Shown in pieces: positions 1 to 6,552 of a stretch of DNA of 9,370 bases (its first letter is position 1; the number at the start of each line of letters is the position of its first letter). Made by a program: the position numbers and the translations under genes. The stretch is taken from NCBI GenBank assembly GCA_903866355.1, contig CAIPNE010000897.1, positions 1-9,370 on the forward strand. The letters run 5' to 3'. Below the pieces are notes generated by a model. That model worked only from the letters and a program-made list of their open reading frames with translations, was not told the DNA's origin and searched no databases. The stretch comes from an uncultured Gammaproteobacteria bacterium (GTDB taxonomy: Bacteria; Pseudomonadota; Gammaproteobacteria; Ga0077536).

Positions 1-2082
1 ACCACGGAAGCAGACCAACACCCGCTGTTGGTGACTTGGGAGGACCTGCACTGGGTAGATCCCACCACGCTAGAGCTGCTGGGTCTAGTGCTCAGTGAAG
101 CGCCCACGGTCCCTATTCTGCACGCACTCACCTACCGTCCCACTTTTGTCCCTGTCTGGCCGCCAGCGTCACACCTAACGCCCATGGCGCTAGCGCGGCT
201 GGAGCACGCGCAGGTCCGGGCGCTGATCGCCTTACGCACGCAGGGCAAAACGCTGCCAGATACGGTGGTCGATCACATCACTGCCAAGACCGACGGCGTG
301 CCTTTGTATGTCGAAGAACTGACGCACATGCTGATCAACTCAGCGCTGCTGCGCGAGGATAGTGACCGCTATGTGTTAATCGGATCGTTGGGCTTCGCAA
401 CCATCCCCAACACCTTACAAGACGCGCTGATGGCGCGGCTCGATCAGTTAAAAGGGGCGAAGGAAATAGCCCAACTCGCCGCCGTGCTAGGACGCGAGTT
501 TACCTACCGGCATTTGGCAGCTGTCAGTACGGATCAGGAAGACCAGCTGCAACTCGGGTTAGAACAACTAGTGACCTCGGAATTGCTCCACCAGCGGGGC
601 CGTGGCGCGCGCGCAAAGTACGTCTTCAAGCACGCCATGATGCGCGACGCCGCGTATGCGTCACTGCTCAAGAGCACACGCCAAGCGCATCACCGCCGCA
701 TTGTCGAGGTGATGGAAAGTCAGTTCGGGGACATCGTCGCCACCCAACCGGAGCTAATTGCACTCCACGCCACCGAGGCTAATCTGCCCGCGACTGCCGT
801 AGCCTACTGGGAAAAGGCCGCCGAGGCAGCCAGACAAAGTGCCTCACATCACGAGGCGGTGGCACATGTCACGCAGGCGATTGCGCTGTTAGAGGCACTG
901 CCTGCTAGCACCACACGGAACGAACGCGAACTGGACCTGCAACTCAGTCTCGGCAACTCGTTAATGTTAACGGCCGGCTTTGGATCCATCGAAGCCGAAG
1001 GCGCGCTAGAACGGGCCCGCATACTGTGCGCAGAAATAGGCGATCCCCCACAAATGACAGCAGTGCTCGCCGCTTTGTGGCAATTCACGTTGTTGCGCGG
1101 TGACCTAGGTGCCGCTTTTTCGCTCGCAGAACAGCAGCTGGGTTTGGCGCAGCGCACGAATGCGCTCGGCGCCTTGCCGCAGGTCTATCGCGCACTGGGC
1201 GAGCCGTTGTTTTTTGGAGGCGATTTTACCGGTGCCCGCGTGCAATTTGAGCGTGGCCTAGCGCAGAACACAGCCGCTGCTGGACAGCTTGCCAGCAGCG
1301 ACCTGTTTGAGCACAGCATCCCCATGGGGGCGTTCCATGCGCTGGCAATCTGGTCGCTGGGCTATCCAGACCAAGCGATAGCCGAAATAGAGGCGGTACT
1401 GAGCGCCGCGCGCGCGCTGCCGGGTCCGCAAAACTTGGCGCACGTGCAGATGTTCGCCGCCGTGCTGCGTCATCGTCTTGGGGAAGCCAGCGTGGCCAGC
1501 GAACACGCCCAGGTCGTTATTGAACTGGGCACCAAGCATGGCTGGGCGCATTTCATTTCGCTGGGCAATCTTTACCGCGGGCATGCACTGGTGCAACTGG
1601 ACTGCCTCGCCGAGGGATTTGCCCTGCAAGAGGAAGGGCTCAAGGAGTACCACCTGACGGGCGCGCTGCTGGAGCTGCCCTCGAGCTTCGGCATGCTGGC
1701 GTTGTCGCATGCGCTGGTGGGCAACGCTGAAGCCGGGTTGCCCTATATAGAACACGCTTTAACGTTAGGCGACGAACTCTCCATCCACTGGTGCCACGCG
1801 GAGCATCATCGTGTGAAGGGAGAATTACTGCGCATTCAGAACGGCTCTGATCCCGCCTTGGCGGAGGCCAGCTTTCAACGGGCCATCGAGATTGCGCAGG
1901 CCCAGGCGGCCAAGTCGCTCGAACTGCGCGCGGTGCTTGGCCTTGCCCGCCTCCGAAAAGCCCAAGGACGAGATGCCGACGCGCGTGCGTTGGTGGCCCC
2001 CGTATATGAGTGGTTTACGGAAGGCTTTGGCACCCGCGATCTCCAAGACGCTAGGGCGTTCCTGGCTGAGTTACCCGCGTAA
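1..2082 (+). CDS. AAA-ATPase/TPR signalling protein, C-terminal part of a class III cyclase-type fusion (5' truncated)
   Basis: The reading frame is open from base 1 to the TAA at 2080-2082 (693 codons), so the gene starts outside the window; the first internal start (GTG at 28) falls inside a conserved motif and is not the real start. The fragment opens in a Walker B-like strand, LLVTWEDLHWVD (fragment residues 9-20), typical of the AAA_16/STAND-like ATPase module. The motifs KTDGVPLYVEELTHML and VFKHAMMRDAAYASLL follow, then about 400 residues of Ala/Leu-rich helical repeats resembling TPRs. This arrangement is characteristic of proteins with an N-terminal adenylate/guanylate cyclase domain followed by ATPase and TPR regions. 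The cyclase domain and Walker A would lie upstream and are not visible, so the cyclase assignment is inference. The protein is probably cytoplasmic and regulatory. A LuxR-type or other STAND regulator is the alternative, but no C-terminal HTH is present. Confidence 0.85.
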   Translation, partial: TTEADQHPLLVTWEDLHWVDPTTLELLGLVLSEAPTVPILHALTYRPTFVPVWPPASHLTPMALARLEHAQVRALIALRTQGKTLPDTVVDHITAKTDGVPLYVEELTHMLINSALLREDSDRYVLIGSLGFATIPNTLQDALMARLDQLKGAKEIAQLAAVLGREFTYRHLAAVSTDQEDQLQLGLEQLVTSELLHQRGRGARAKYVFKHAMMRDAAYASLLKSTRQAHHRRIVEVMESQFGDIVATQPELIALHATEANLPATAVAYWEKAAEAARQSASHHEAVAHVTQAIALLEALPASTTRNERELDLQLSLGNSLMLTAGFGSIEAEGALERARILCAEIGDPPQMTAVLAALWQFTLLRGDLGAAFSLAEQQLGLAQRTNALGALPQVYRALGEPLFFGGDFTGARVQFERGLAQNTAAAGQLASSDLFEHSIPMGAFHALAIWSLGYPDQAIAEIEAVLSAARALPGPQNLAHVQMFAAVLRHRLGEASVASEHAQVVIELGTKHGWAHFISLGNLYRGHALVQLDCLAEGFALQEEGLKEYHLTGALLELPSSFGMLALSHALVGNAEAGLPYIEHALTLGDELSIHWCHAEHHRVKGELLRIQNGSDPALAEASFQRAIEIAQAQAAKSLELRAVLGLARLRKAQGRDADARALVAPVYEWFTEGFGTRDLQDARAFLAELPA

Positions 2083-2178
2083 TGCCAGGCGTTTCGTTCG
2101 GCGCTGCAGGGACGATCACCGACCTCGCTAGGTGAACCGCCCGCCACCGCCACCTCGCGCTGTGGCCACCCGGTCTCC

Positions 2179-2194
2179 CCGCTGAGTTTAGCGG
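2179..2194 (+). other. Small hairpin in the gap between the ATPase gene and the selenoprotein gene
   Basis: CCGCT (2179-2183) and AGCGG (2190-2194) can form a 5-bp stem around a 6-nt loop. It lies about 100 bases after the stop of the ATPase/TPR gene, and an AT-rich stretch (ATAACTTTA) rather than a clean T tract follows. It could be a weak terminator, but the evidence is thin. The rest of the 175-bp gap (2083-2257) shows no gene and no convincing promoter. Confidence 0.2.
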
Positions 2195-2233
2195 ATAACT
2201 TTAGACGGCGACCCTCTCCTCGGTTTATCGTGT

Positions 2234-2257
2234 CTCCTCCGTTTAAGGAGCATCTCC
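2234..2257 (+). promoter_or_regulatory. Strong Shine-Dalgarno of the selenoprotein gene, within possible hairpins
   Basis: AAGGAG at 2245-2250 sits 7 nt before the ATG at 2258 and fixes that start. CTCCT (2234-2238) upstream can pair with AGGAG (2246-2250) across a 7-nt loop. CTCC (2254-2257) downstream can pair with GGAG (2247-2250) across a 3-nt loop. The SD is therefore flanked on both sides by complementary sequence. Whether these short, mutually exclusive stems affect translation is unknown. Confidence 0.6.
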
Positions 2258-3133
2258 ATGAGCATTAACTACATGCAGGCCATTCGGGCCCGCTATGAGA
2301 ATCTCGGCTACACCCCTTACCGCTGGTTTGAGGCTGATAGCCCACCACCGTGGACGGCGTTGACCAAACCCTTGGCGCAATCGCGCCTCGGGCTGCTCTC
2401 CACCTCGGGGGCCTACGCGCTCGGGCAGAGCGCTTATCACTACAAAGACGACGTCTCGGTCCGCGCCCTGCCCAGCACGACCGCGGAAGCCGATCTACGT
2501 TTTTCGCACATCACAGAAAATTACCTCGTGGACGCAAGACGCGACCCCAACTGCATCCTGCCGCTAGCGCCATTGCGCACGTTACGCCAGCAAGGCGTCA
2601 TCGGCGAACTCGCCGATAGCGTTTTTTCGTGCATGGGCGGCGTGTATTCGCAGCGACGCGTGCGCGAAGAAATGGCGCCCGCACTGCTGGAGGCATTCCG
2701 CGCCCAACAAGTCGATTGCGCGTTACTGGTTGCGATGTGACCCGTGTGTCACCAGACCGTGTGTCTGGTCGCGCGACATCTCGAGGCCAATGGTATTCCT
2801 ACGCTGTGTTTAGGTAGCGCACTGGACATCTTCAACGCTGGGCGTCCGCCACGCGCAAGTTTTCTCGACTACCCGCTGGGCCATAGCGCCGGCAAGCCAT
2901 TTGCGCCGGCTGATCAGTTGAGTGTCGTGCGGGCAGCCCTTGCAGGCTTTGAGCAGATCACCGTGCCCGGTACCGTTGCACGTTTGGTCAATGATTGGGG
3001 CAACGACGATTGGCGCGCCGAAGCCGGCGCCACGCAGGGTCAGGACACCCGCGAAGCGCGCGACGAAACACCGCAGTTTCAGTTACCCGCAGATCGCGAC
3101 GCAGCGCTGGCGAGCGGCGCCATCAGGGCATGA
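2258..3133 (+). CDS. GrdB/PrdB-related selenoprotein with in-frame UGA (Sec161), glycine/sarcosine/betaine reductase selenoprotein B-like family
   Basis: Read conventionally this is two ORFs: 160 codons ending in TGA at 2738-2740, and a second in the same frame to the TGA at 3131-3133. If the first TGA is read as selenocysteine, one 291-residue protein results. The junction reads LLVAM-U-PVCHQTVCLVARH, giving a U161-x-x-C164 redox pair. The preceding strand (VDCALLVAM) and following helix and strand (LVARHLEANGIPTLCLGSALDIF) form a continuous alpha/beta fold, as expected if translation continues. From memory of the family, short proteobacterial homologues related to selenoprotein B of glycine/D-proline reductases carry Sec or Cys here, in a (U/C)PVCHQ context. 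A SECIS-like hairpin follows the UGA. The start is the ATG with AAGGAG 7 nt upstream. It is likely a cytoplasmic thiol/selenol oxidoreductase of unknown substrate; glycine reductase activity should not be assumed, since no grdA, grdC or prdA-like partner is present. The last roughly 45 residues are charged and look poorly conserved. The alternative is a nonsense-split pseudogene, which I consider much less likely. Confidence 0.88.
2741..2775 (+). promoter_or_regulatory. Candidate bacterial SECIS element downstream of the Sec UGA
   Basis: Directly after the TGA (2738-2740) the RNA can fold into a hairpin. The upper stem is ACCAGAC (2751-2757) with GTCTGGT (2763-2769), 7 perfect pairs. The 5-nt apical loop is CGUGU (2758-2762), with G as its second base. 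Below a C-C mismatch (2750/2770), TGTGT (2745-2749) pairs with GCGCG (2771-2775) through two G-C and three G-U pairs. Eighteen bases separate the UGA from the loop G (2759). Bacterial SECIS elements are known to lie within the coding region just after the UGA, with a small apical loop holding a G among its first two bases, so this geometry fits. I did not compute a folding energy. Confidence 0.78.
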
Positions 3134-3180
3134 CTCAAGCACCCTCGGCGGCCGCCTTGACGAGGCTCCCGCTGGGGTGG

Positions 3181-3200
3181 CCGCTGCGGGCCGCTGCGGG
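3181..3200 (+). repeat. Two-copy tandem repeat of a 10-bp unit
   Basis: CCGCTGCGGG occurs twice head to tail (3181-3190 and 3191-3200), followed by the partial unit CCGC. It lies in the GC-rich half of the spacer after the selenoprotein gene. Each unit contains CCGC and GCGG and can fold on itself, so it could form local structure, but no T tract follows to make it a clear terminator. Confidence 0.6.
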
Positions 3201-3235
3201 CCGCGCGAGCGTGGCCTTGCCCGCCAGTCCGATCC

Positions 3236-3266
3236 TTGCCTGTAAGCTAACGGCCGATCTTATAAT
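3236..3266 (+). promoter_or_regulatory. Putative sigma70-type promoter for the isomerase-nitroreductase-GST-SDR operon
   Basis: TATAAT at 3261-3266 is a perfect -10 hexamer within otherwise GC-rich DNA. TTGCCT at 3236-3241 is the best -35 candidate, matching TTGACA at 4 of 6 positions with a long 19-bp spacer. The site lies upstream of four same-strand genes that start at 3427. A perfect palindrome overlaps the -10 and the expected start site, which supports a regulated promoter here. Confidence 0.5.
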
Positions 3267-3278
3267 TGTAGCTACAAT
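3265..3278. promoter_or_regulatory. Perfect 14-bp palindromic operator overlapping the -10
   Basis: ATTGTAG (3265-3271) followed directly by CTACAAT (3272-3278) is a perfect inverted repeat with no spacer. It starts within the -10 hexamer (3261-3266) and covers the probable transcription start. That is the classical position for a dimeric repressor, such as the TetR, MarR or GntR types that often control detoxification operons. The regulator is not in the window, and I cannot assign the site to a particular family. Confidence 0.55.
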
Positions 3279-3426
3279 GTTTTATTGTCGGACGCTGGCA
3301 CCACGGCGAATCAGAAGTGGCAGGTCCCGTCACCCGCCGTATCGGATTCACCGACGCGCTCGCAGACCACGGAAACCATTTCCCTAACCCACGGCGCCTA
3401 TCGCCAACCACCACGCCGAGGCCGCA

Positions 3427-4032
3427 ATGCAGAAATTCGTAGAATGTTTTTTCGACGTCGGCAGCCCCGCCGCCTATCTGGCGTGGACTCAATTGCCGCG
3501 CATCGCGGCCGAGGCGGGTGCCAAGCTAATCTGGCGGCCGATGTTGCTCGGGGGAGTATTCAAAGCGACCGGCAACCTCAGTCCCGTCACGGTGGCCGCC
3601 AAAGGCCGGTGGCTAATGCATGACCTGGCCCGCTGGGCTGAACGTTATGGGGTAGCGTTCCAGCCGCCGGCAAACTTCCCCATCAACACGCTGGCGCTGA
3701 TGCGCGGCGCAGTGGGCATTCAGATCCGGCAACCGCACGACCTCGCGCGCTATTTGGCAGCGGTTTTCGAGGGGATTTTCGCCCGTGGCTTAGCGCTGGA
3801 CGATCCGGCCGTGGTTGCCCAAGTATTGGGCGATGCGGGTTTCGATACGGCAACATTTCTCGCGTTAACCGGCGATCCGCAGGTCAAGCAAGCCTTGGTC
3901 GCCAACACCGAGGAGGCGGTTGCGCGCGGGGTGTTTGGAGCGCCGTCGATGTTCGTCGACGACGTGCTCCATTTTGGGCAGGACCGGCTGGACTTCGTCG
4001 CCGCCGCGCTGCGCGACTCATCGCACGCTTAA
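3427..4032 (+). CDS. 2-hydroxychromene-2-carboxylate isomerase-like protein (DsbA family / kappa-class GST fold)
   Basis: This 201-residue protein has the thioredoxin-fold start of the HCCA isomerase family: FFDVGSPAAYLAW (8-20), with Ser13 at the position of the catalytic serine that replaces the CxxC of true DsbA. Other family marks are WRPMLLGGVFKATGN (36-50), the NTLALMRGA helix (87-95) and the cis-proline loop GAPSMFVDD (171-179). Characterised members act on glutathione adducts or isomerise hydroxychromene carboxylates in naphthalene-type degradation. It should be cytosolic, as no signal peptide is seen. The length is usual for the family. A GAGG 5 nt upstream of the ATG is only a modest ribosome site. 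It is the first gene of the plus-strand run, 19 bp before the nitroreductase. The actual substrate is unknown. Confidence 0.9.
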   Translation: MQKFVECFFDVGSPAAYLAWTQLPRIAAEAGAKLIWRPMLLGGVFKATGNLSPVTVAAKGRWLMHDLARWAERYGVAFQPPANFPINTLALMRGAVGIQIRQPHDLARYLAAVFEGIFARGLALDDPAVVAQVLGDAGFDTATFLALTGDPQVKQALVANTEEAVARGVFGAPSMFVDDVLHFGQDRLDFVAAALRDSSHA

Positions 4033-4051
4033 ACCACCGAGGTAACGCACC

Positions 4052-4720
4052 ATGACCCCAGATCCCGGACTGTTTGAGACCATCCATACCCTACGTGCCA
4101 TGCGTCGCCTTAAACCCGATCCCGTGCCGGATGCCGTCATCCAGAAAATACTTGCCGCGGGGACCTGCGCACCCAGCGGGCAGAACCTGCAGCGGTGGGC
4201 TTTCTTGGTCGTAACCGACCCCGCCGGCAAGCGGTTTTTTGGTGAGCGTTACGACCACTGGATGCGCGACCGCTTTGGCAGTTTGCTCAGTCACGTAAAC
4301 GACCCCACGCCGGATGGGCGTTCGATGAAAGCAGCCATGCATCTTTCCGAGCACCTGCACGAAGCGCCCGTGTTGTTGTTTTGTTGCGGCAAACGGGACT
4401 GGCCGTTTGTGGTTCCTGCAGAGAGCCGCGTCGGGCTGGCGCCGCCTTCCTATGGTTCTATCTATCCGTGCGTACAAAACATTCTGCTGGCGTGTCGCGG
4501 CCTCGGGCTGGGTGCCAGCCTCACCACCATGCACCAAATGTTCGAGCCTGAAATGCACGAATTCTTTGGCATTCCACTCACGCACGGCGTAGTGGCGGTG
4601 ATTCCCATCGGTTATCCCCAGGGCAATTTTGGGCCCGTTCGGCGCGCGCCGGTCGAAACCAAAACCCACTTCAACCGGTGGGGACAGGGGAAACCCGGCC
4701 TGGCCGCGCCCACCCTCTGA
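4052..4720 (+). CDS. Nitroreductase-family FMN oxidoreductase
   Basis: The 222-residue product shows the nitroreductase fold: the phosphate-binding basic pair in RAMRRLKPDPVP (15-26), the FMN loop APSGQNLQRWAFLVV (40-54), the central YGSIYPCVQNILLACRGLGLGASL segment (134-157, in overlapping parts) and the C-terminal GYPQGNFGPVRR (187-198). Family members are usually homodimeric, bind FMN and use NAD(P)H to reduce nitro groups, quinones, enones or similar acceptors. A GAGG at 4039-4042 lies 9 nt before the ATG, and the gene starts 19 bp after the isomerase gene, so the two are probably co-transcribed. The final 20 residues are variable. The substrate cannot be deduced. Confidence 0.92.
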   Translation: MTPDPGLFETIHTLRAMRRLKPDPVPDAVIQKILAAGTCAPSGQNLQRWAFLVVTDPAGKRFFGERYDHWMRDRFGSLLSHVNDPTPDGRSMKAAMHLSEHLHEAPVLLFCCGKRDWPFVVPAESRVGLAPPSYGSIYPCVQNILLACRGLGLGASLTTMHQMFEPEMHEFFGIPLTHGVVAVIPIGYPQGNFGPVRRAPVETKTHFNRWGQGKPGLAAPTL

Positions 4721-4815
4721 AAAAGGCTCGGCAGCAATAACACAACGGCAAGCGCGGCGGCGATCCCGCAGCGCGGCGCCGGCCTAATCCACGTCCTATC
4801 ACGGAGCAACCGCAC

Positions 4816-5424
4816 ATGAAAATCTATTACGCACCCAATACCCGGGCGGTCCGTATCGTCTGGCTCTTCAAGGAACTCGGTCTGCCCTATGAGCTCGAGA
4901 CCTTTCAACTGGGCGACAAAAAAATGCGCGCGCCCGAATATCTGGCCGTCCACCCGCTGGGCCGGGTGCCTGTGATGGAAGATGACGACGGCACGCGGGT
5001 GCTAGAGTCAGGTGCCATCGTGCAATATGTCTTGGCCAAATACGCTGCGGGTCGCTTGGCACCCCTACCATCTAGCCCGGATTTCGGGCCCTATTTGCAA
5101 TGGCTGCACTACGCCGAAGGCATGCTCATGCCGCCGGTGAATATCATCGTGGTGGAAACCATTTTGTTACCGGCCGAACGCCGCAATCAGGTGAACGTAG
5201 ACCGCGCCGTCAAGTTACTCGGACGCCTGCTCGAGGCCGTCGACGTGCGTCTCGAGGGGCGCAAATTCTTGGCCGGCGAATTCAGCGGCGCCGACATCAT
5301 GACCGGGCACGCGAGCATCGTTGCTGCCCGCCTCGGCGCAGATATCTCCGACAAACCTAACTTGCGTGCGTACATCGAACGACTGCAAGCGCGCCCGGCC
5401 TTACAAGCCGCATGGAACGCTTGA
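4816..5424 (+). CDS. Glutathione S-transferase
   Basis: The 202-residue protein has an N-terminal thioredoxin-like GST domain: MKIYYAPNTRAVRIVWLFKE (1-20), the cis-Pro glutathione site GRVPVM (49-54) and the Glu-Ser pair in VLESGAI (62-68) that binds the gamma-glutamyl group. An all-helical C-terminal domain ends in a conserved-type LRAYIERLQARPALQAA segment. The usual N-terminal catalytic Ser/Cys/Tyr region reads APNTR, so Thr9 or Tyr5 would be the nearest hydroxyl; I cannot tell which is used. It should conjugate glutathione to electrophiles or use it in reductive or isomerising reactions. GGAG (4803-4806) lies 9 nt before the ATG. A gap of 95 bp separates it from the nitroreductase, and one of the same length follows it; neither contains a clear terminator or promoter. 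Confidence 0.92.
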   Translation: MKIYYAPNTRAVRIVWLFKELGLPYELETFQLGDKKMRAPEYLAVHPLGRVPVMEDDDGTRVLESGAIVQYVLAKYAAGRLAPLPSSPDFGPYLQWLHYAEGMLMPPVNIIVVETILLPAERRNQVNVDRAVKLLGRLLEAVDVRLEGRKFLAGEFSGADIMTGHASIVAARLGADISDKPNLRAYIERLQARPALQAAWNA

Positions 5425-5519
5425 GCCGCCGGAGCCGAGCGATCAGACGGCCCCGCAACAACGCCCCTCTGAGCGCTTAGCCAGCAGAACCCTTAGCTTA
5501 TTTTTTGGGAGAAAAAGAC

Positions 5520-6245
5520 ATGACCAAGACTGCCATTGTGAGCGGCGTGGGCCCGGATCAAGGCATGGGCGCGCAACTGGTGCGACGCTTCGCCAAACGC
5601 GGGCTGCACGTTTTTGCAGCTGGGCGTACCGGCGCGAGTCTGGACGCCCTCGTCGCCGACATCCAGCGTGACGGCGGGCACGCGACAGCCGTCATCGCCG
5701 ATGCAACAGACGAAGCCGCAACGCTCGAGTTATTCCGCCAAGCGCATGCCGTCGGCAAAATCGATCTCGTGGTGTACAACACCGGCAACAACACCCCAGG
5801 ACGCATTGAGGACATGAGCGCGGCGTATTTCGAGAACAGCTGGCGAGTTAGCTGTTTTGGCGGATTCCTGTACGGCCGCGAAGCCGTGAAGTACATGAAA
5901 CGCGATGGCGGCGGCACGATTCTATTTACCGGCGCGAGCGCGTCCCTGCGTGGCAGGCCCAATTTTGGTGCCTTCAATTCGGCCAAAGCGGCACTGCGTT
6001 GCCTGGCACAAGCGATGGCAAAAGAGTACGGCGCTGATGGCATTCATGTGGGGCACGTAGTGATCGACGGCGCTATTGGCGGCGAGAAAATTCGAACCCG
6101 TTATCCGGAGTACGCGGCGAAGCTAGGCGAAGAAGGGCTGCTAGATATCCAAGCGGTCGTGGATGCTTTCGAGTATCTGTACCAGCAGCCGCGCCGTGGT
6201 TGGTCGTTTGAAGTAGACGTGAGAACAGCGCTCGAAAACTGGTGA
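5520..6245 (+). CDS. Short-chain dehydrogenase/reductase (SDR) with Phe at the catalytic Tyr position
   Basis: The start is set at the ATG at 5520, preceded by GGGAG (5507-5511) with an 8-nt gap; an upstream in-frame TTG at 5505 would overlap that ribosome site and is unlikely. The 241-residue protein has the nucleotide-binding glycine motif SGVGPDQGMG (8-17), the NTG form of the NAG motif (87-89), and GGTILFTGASAS (131-142). Where SDRs have YxxxK it reads F-N-S-A-K (152-156), so the lysine is kept but the catalytic tyrosine is Phe. The downstream GIHVGHVVIDGAI (174-186) resembles a subgroup of SDRs that, as I recall, also lack the tyrosine. It may bind NAD(P) with altered catalysis or act on a substrate that supplies its own acid/base. 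The stop overlaps the start of the downstream remnant. Confidence 0.9.
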   Translation: MTKTAIVSGVGPDQGMGAQLVRRFAKRGLHVFAAGRTGASLDALVADIQRDGGHATAVIADATDEAATLELFRQAHAVGKIDLVVYNTGNNTPGRIEDMSAAYFENSWRVSCFGGFLYGREAVKYMKRDGGGTILFTGASASLRGRPNFGAFNSAKAALRCLAQAMAKEYGADGIHVGHVVIDGAIGGEKIRTRYPEYAAKLGEEGLLDIQAVVDAFEYLYQQPRRGWSFEVDVRTALENW

Positions 6246-6478
6246 TAGCAGGATCTAGCAGGGTTCGGCTAGCAGCCCCAAGCGGGCCACTTTTTGACCC
6301 AGACGAGGCCGTGCTGGTCGGCTATCTTGATCAGGTGGGAACCAGCGAGCGCCTGCTCGCCGACTCCATCGCGATCGGCGAAGGTCTTAAAGCGCTGACG
6401 TCTGCCGTGTATGCCCGCAATAAGTTGCTGCTTCGCGAGGCGACCATCAACGCGATAGCGATCAGCCTAGCAAGCTAG
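6242..6478 (+). pseudogene. Probable C-terminal remnant of an enoyl-CoA hydratase/isomerase (crotonase family)
   Basis: The frame running to the TAG at 6476-6478 encodes about 78 residues. The segment LFDPDEAVLVGYLDQVGTSE, followed by an Ala/Leu-rich helix and AVYARNKLLLREATINAI, resembles the C-terminal helical region of crotonase-family proteins. Such proteins typically read DPEAAV.AGYLD.VV there, then a helix and an ATK.RLR-type segment. The catalytic oxyanion-hole part, roughly the first 170-180 residues of a full protein, is absent. The only start available is a GTG at 6242 that overlaps the SDR stop and has no clear ribosome site. It is best read as a gene truncated at its 5' end by a deletion or rearrangement next to the SDR gene. 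A short expressed protein cannot be excluded. Confidence 0.55.
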
Positions 6479-6487
6479 GGAATTCCC
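6466..6487. other. Adjoining palindromes at the convergent junction
   Basis: CCTAG (6466-6470) and CTAGG (6475-6479) form a stem with loop CAAG, and the perfect palindrome GGGAATTCCC (6478-6487) follows with two bases shared. They lie at the stop of the crotonase remnant, in the 74-bp convergent gap before the end of the monooxygenase gene. They could help end transcription from both sides, but there is no T tract on either strand directly after them, so this is not a standard intrinsic terminator. Confidence 0.3.
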
Positions 6488-6552
6488 GGTGGTGGCAGGT
6501 CGTGCAATAGGGTGTCAGCGAGGAAGCTTAAAAATCCGCCGCGCTCTCAAGG

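Larger units (their letters stand above)
3134..3426 (+). other. Intergenic spacer of 293 bp with promoter/operator
   Basis: No protein-coding gene is supported here; the ORFs that touch it are frame shadows running into the neighbouring genes. The first half is GC-rich and contains a short tandem repeat. The middle (about 3255-3290) is a sharp AT-rich island carrying a -10 hexamer and a perfect palindrome. If transcription starts there, the leader before the next ATG (3427) is about 150 nt. I saw no recognisable riboswitch or small RNA in that leader. Confidence 0.6.

Noticed and set aside
1258..1755. Minus-strand ORF of 165 codons within the ATPase/TPR gene
   Set aside because: The opposite strand carries clear TPR-type coding sequence; this ORF has no motif or ribosome site.
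2744..3133. Independent 129-codon gene starting at GTG 2744
   Set aside because: It is in frame with the upstream ORF, has no ribosome site, and starts inside the Sec-x-x-Cys motif; it is the C-terminal half of the selenoprotein.
3247..3492. Minus-strand ORF of 81 codons across the promoter region
   Set aside because: It covers the promoter/operator and the isomerase start, and shows no family resemblance or ribosome site.
4091..4669. Minus-strand ORF of 192 codons antisense to the nitroreductase
   Set aside because: It is a frame shadow of a well-supported gene, with no recognisable motif.
5422..5424. Stop TGA of the GST considered as another Sec codon
   Set aside because: The GST fold is complete at this point and no Cys-x-x-type motif or SECIS-like hairpin follows.
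5501..5506. Run of six T in the gap between GST and SDR as an intrinsic terminator
   Set aside because: No GC-rich stem lies directly upstream, and a good Shine-Dalgarno follows at once, so the genes may still be co-transcribed.
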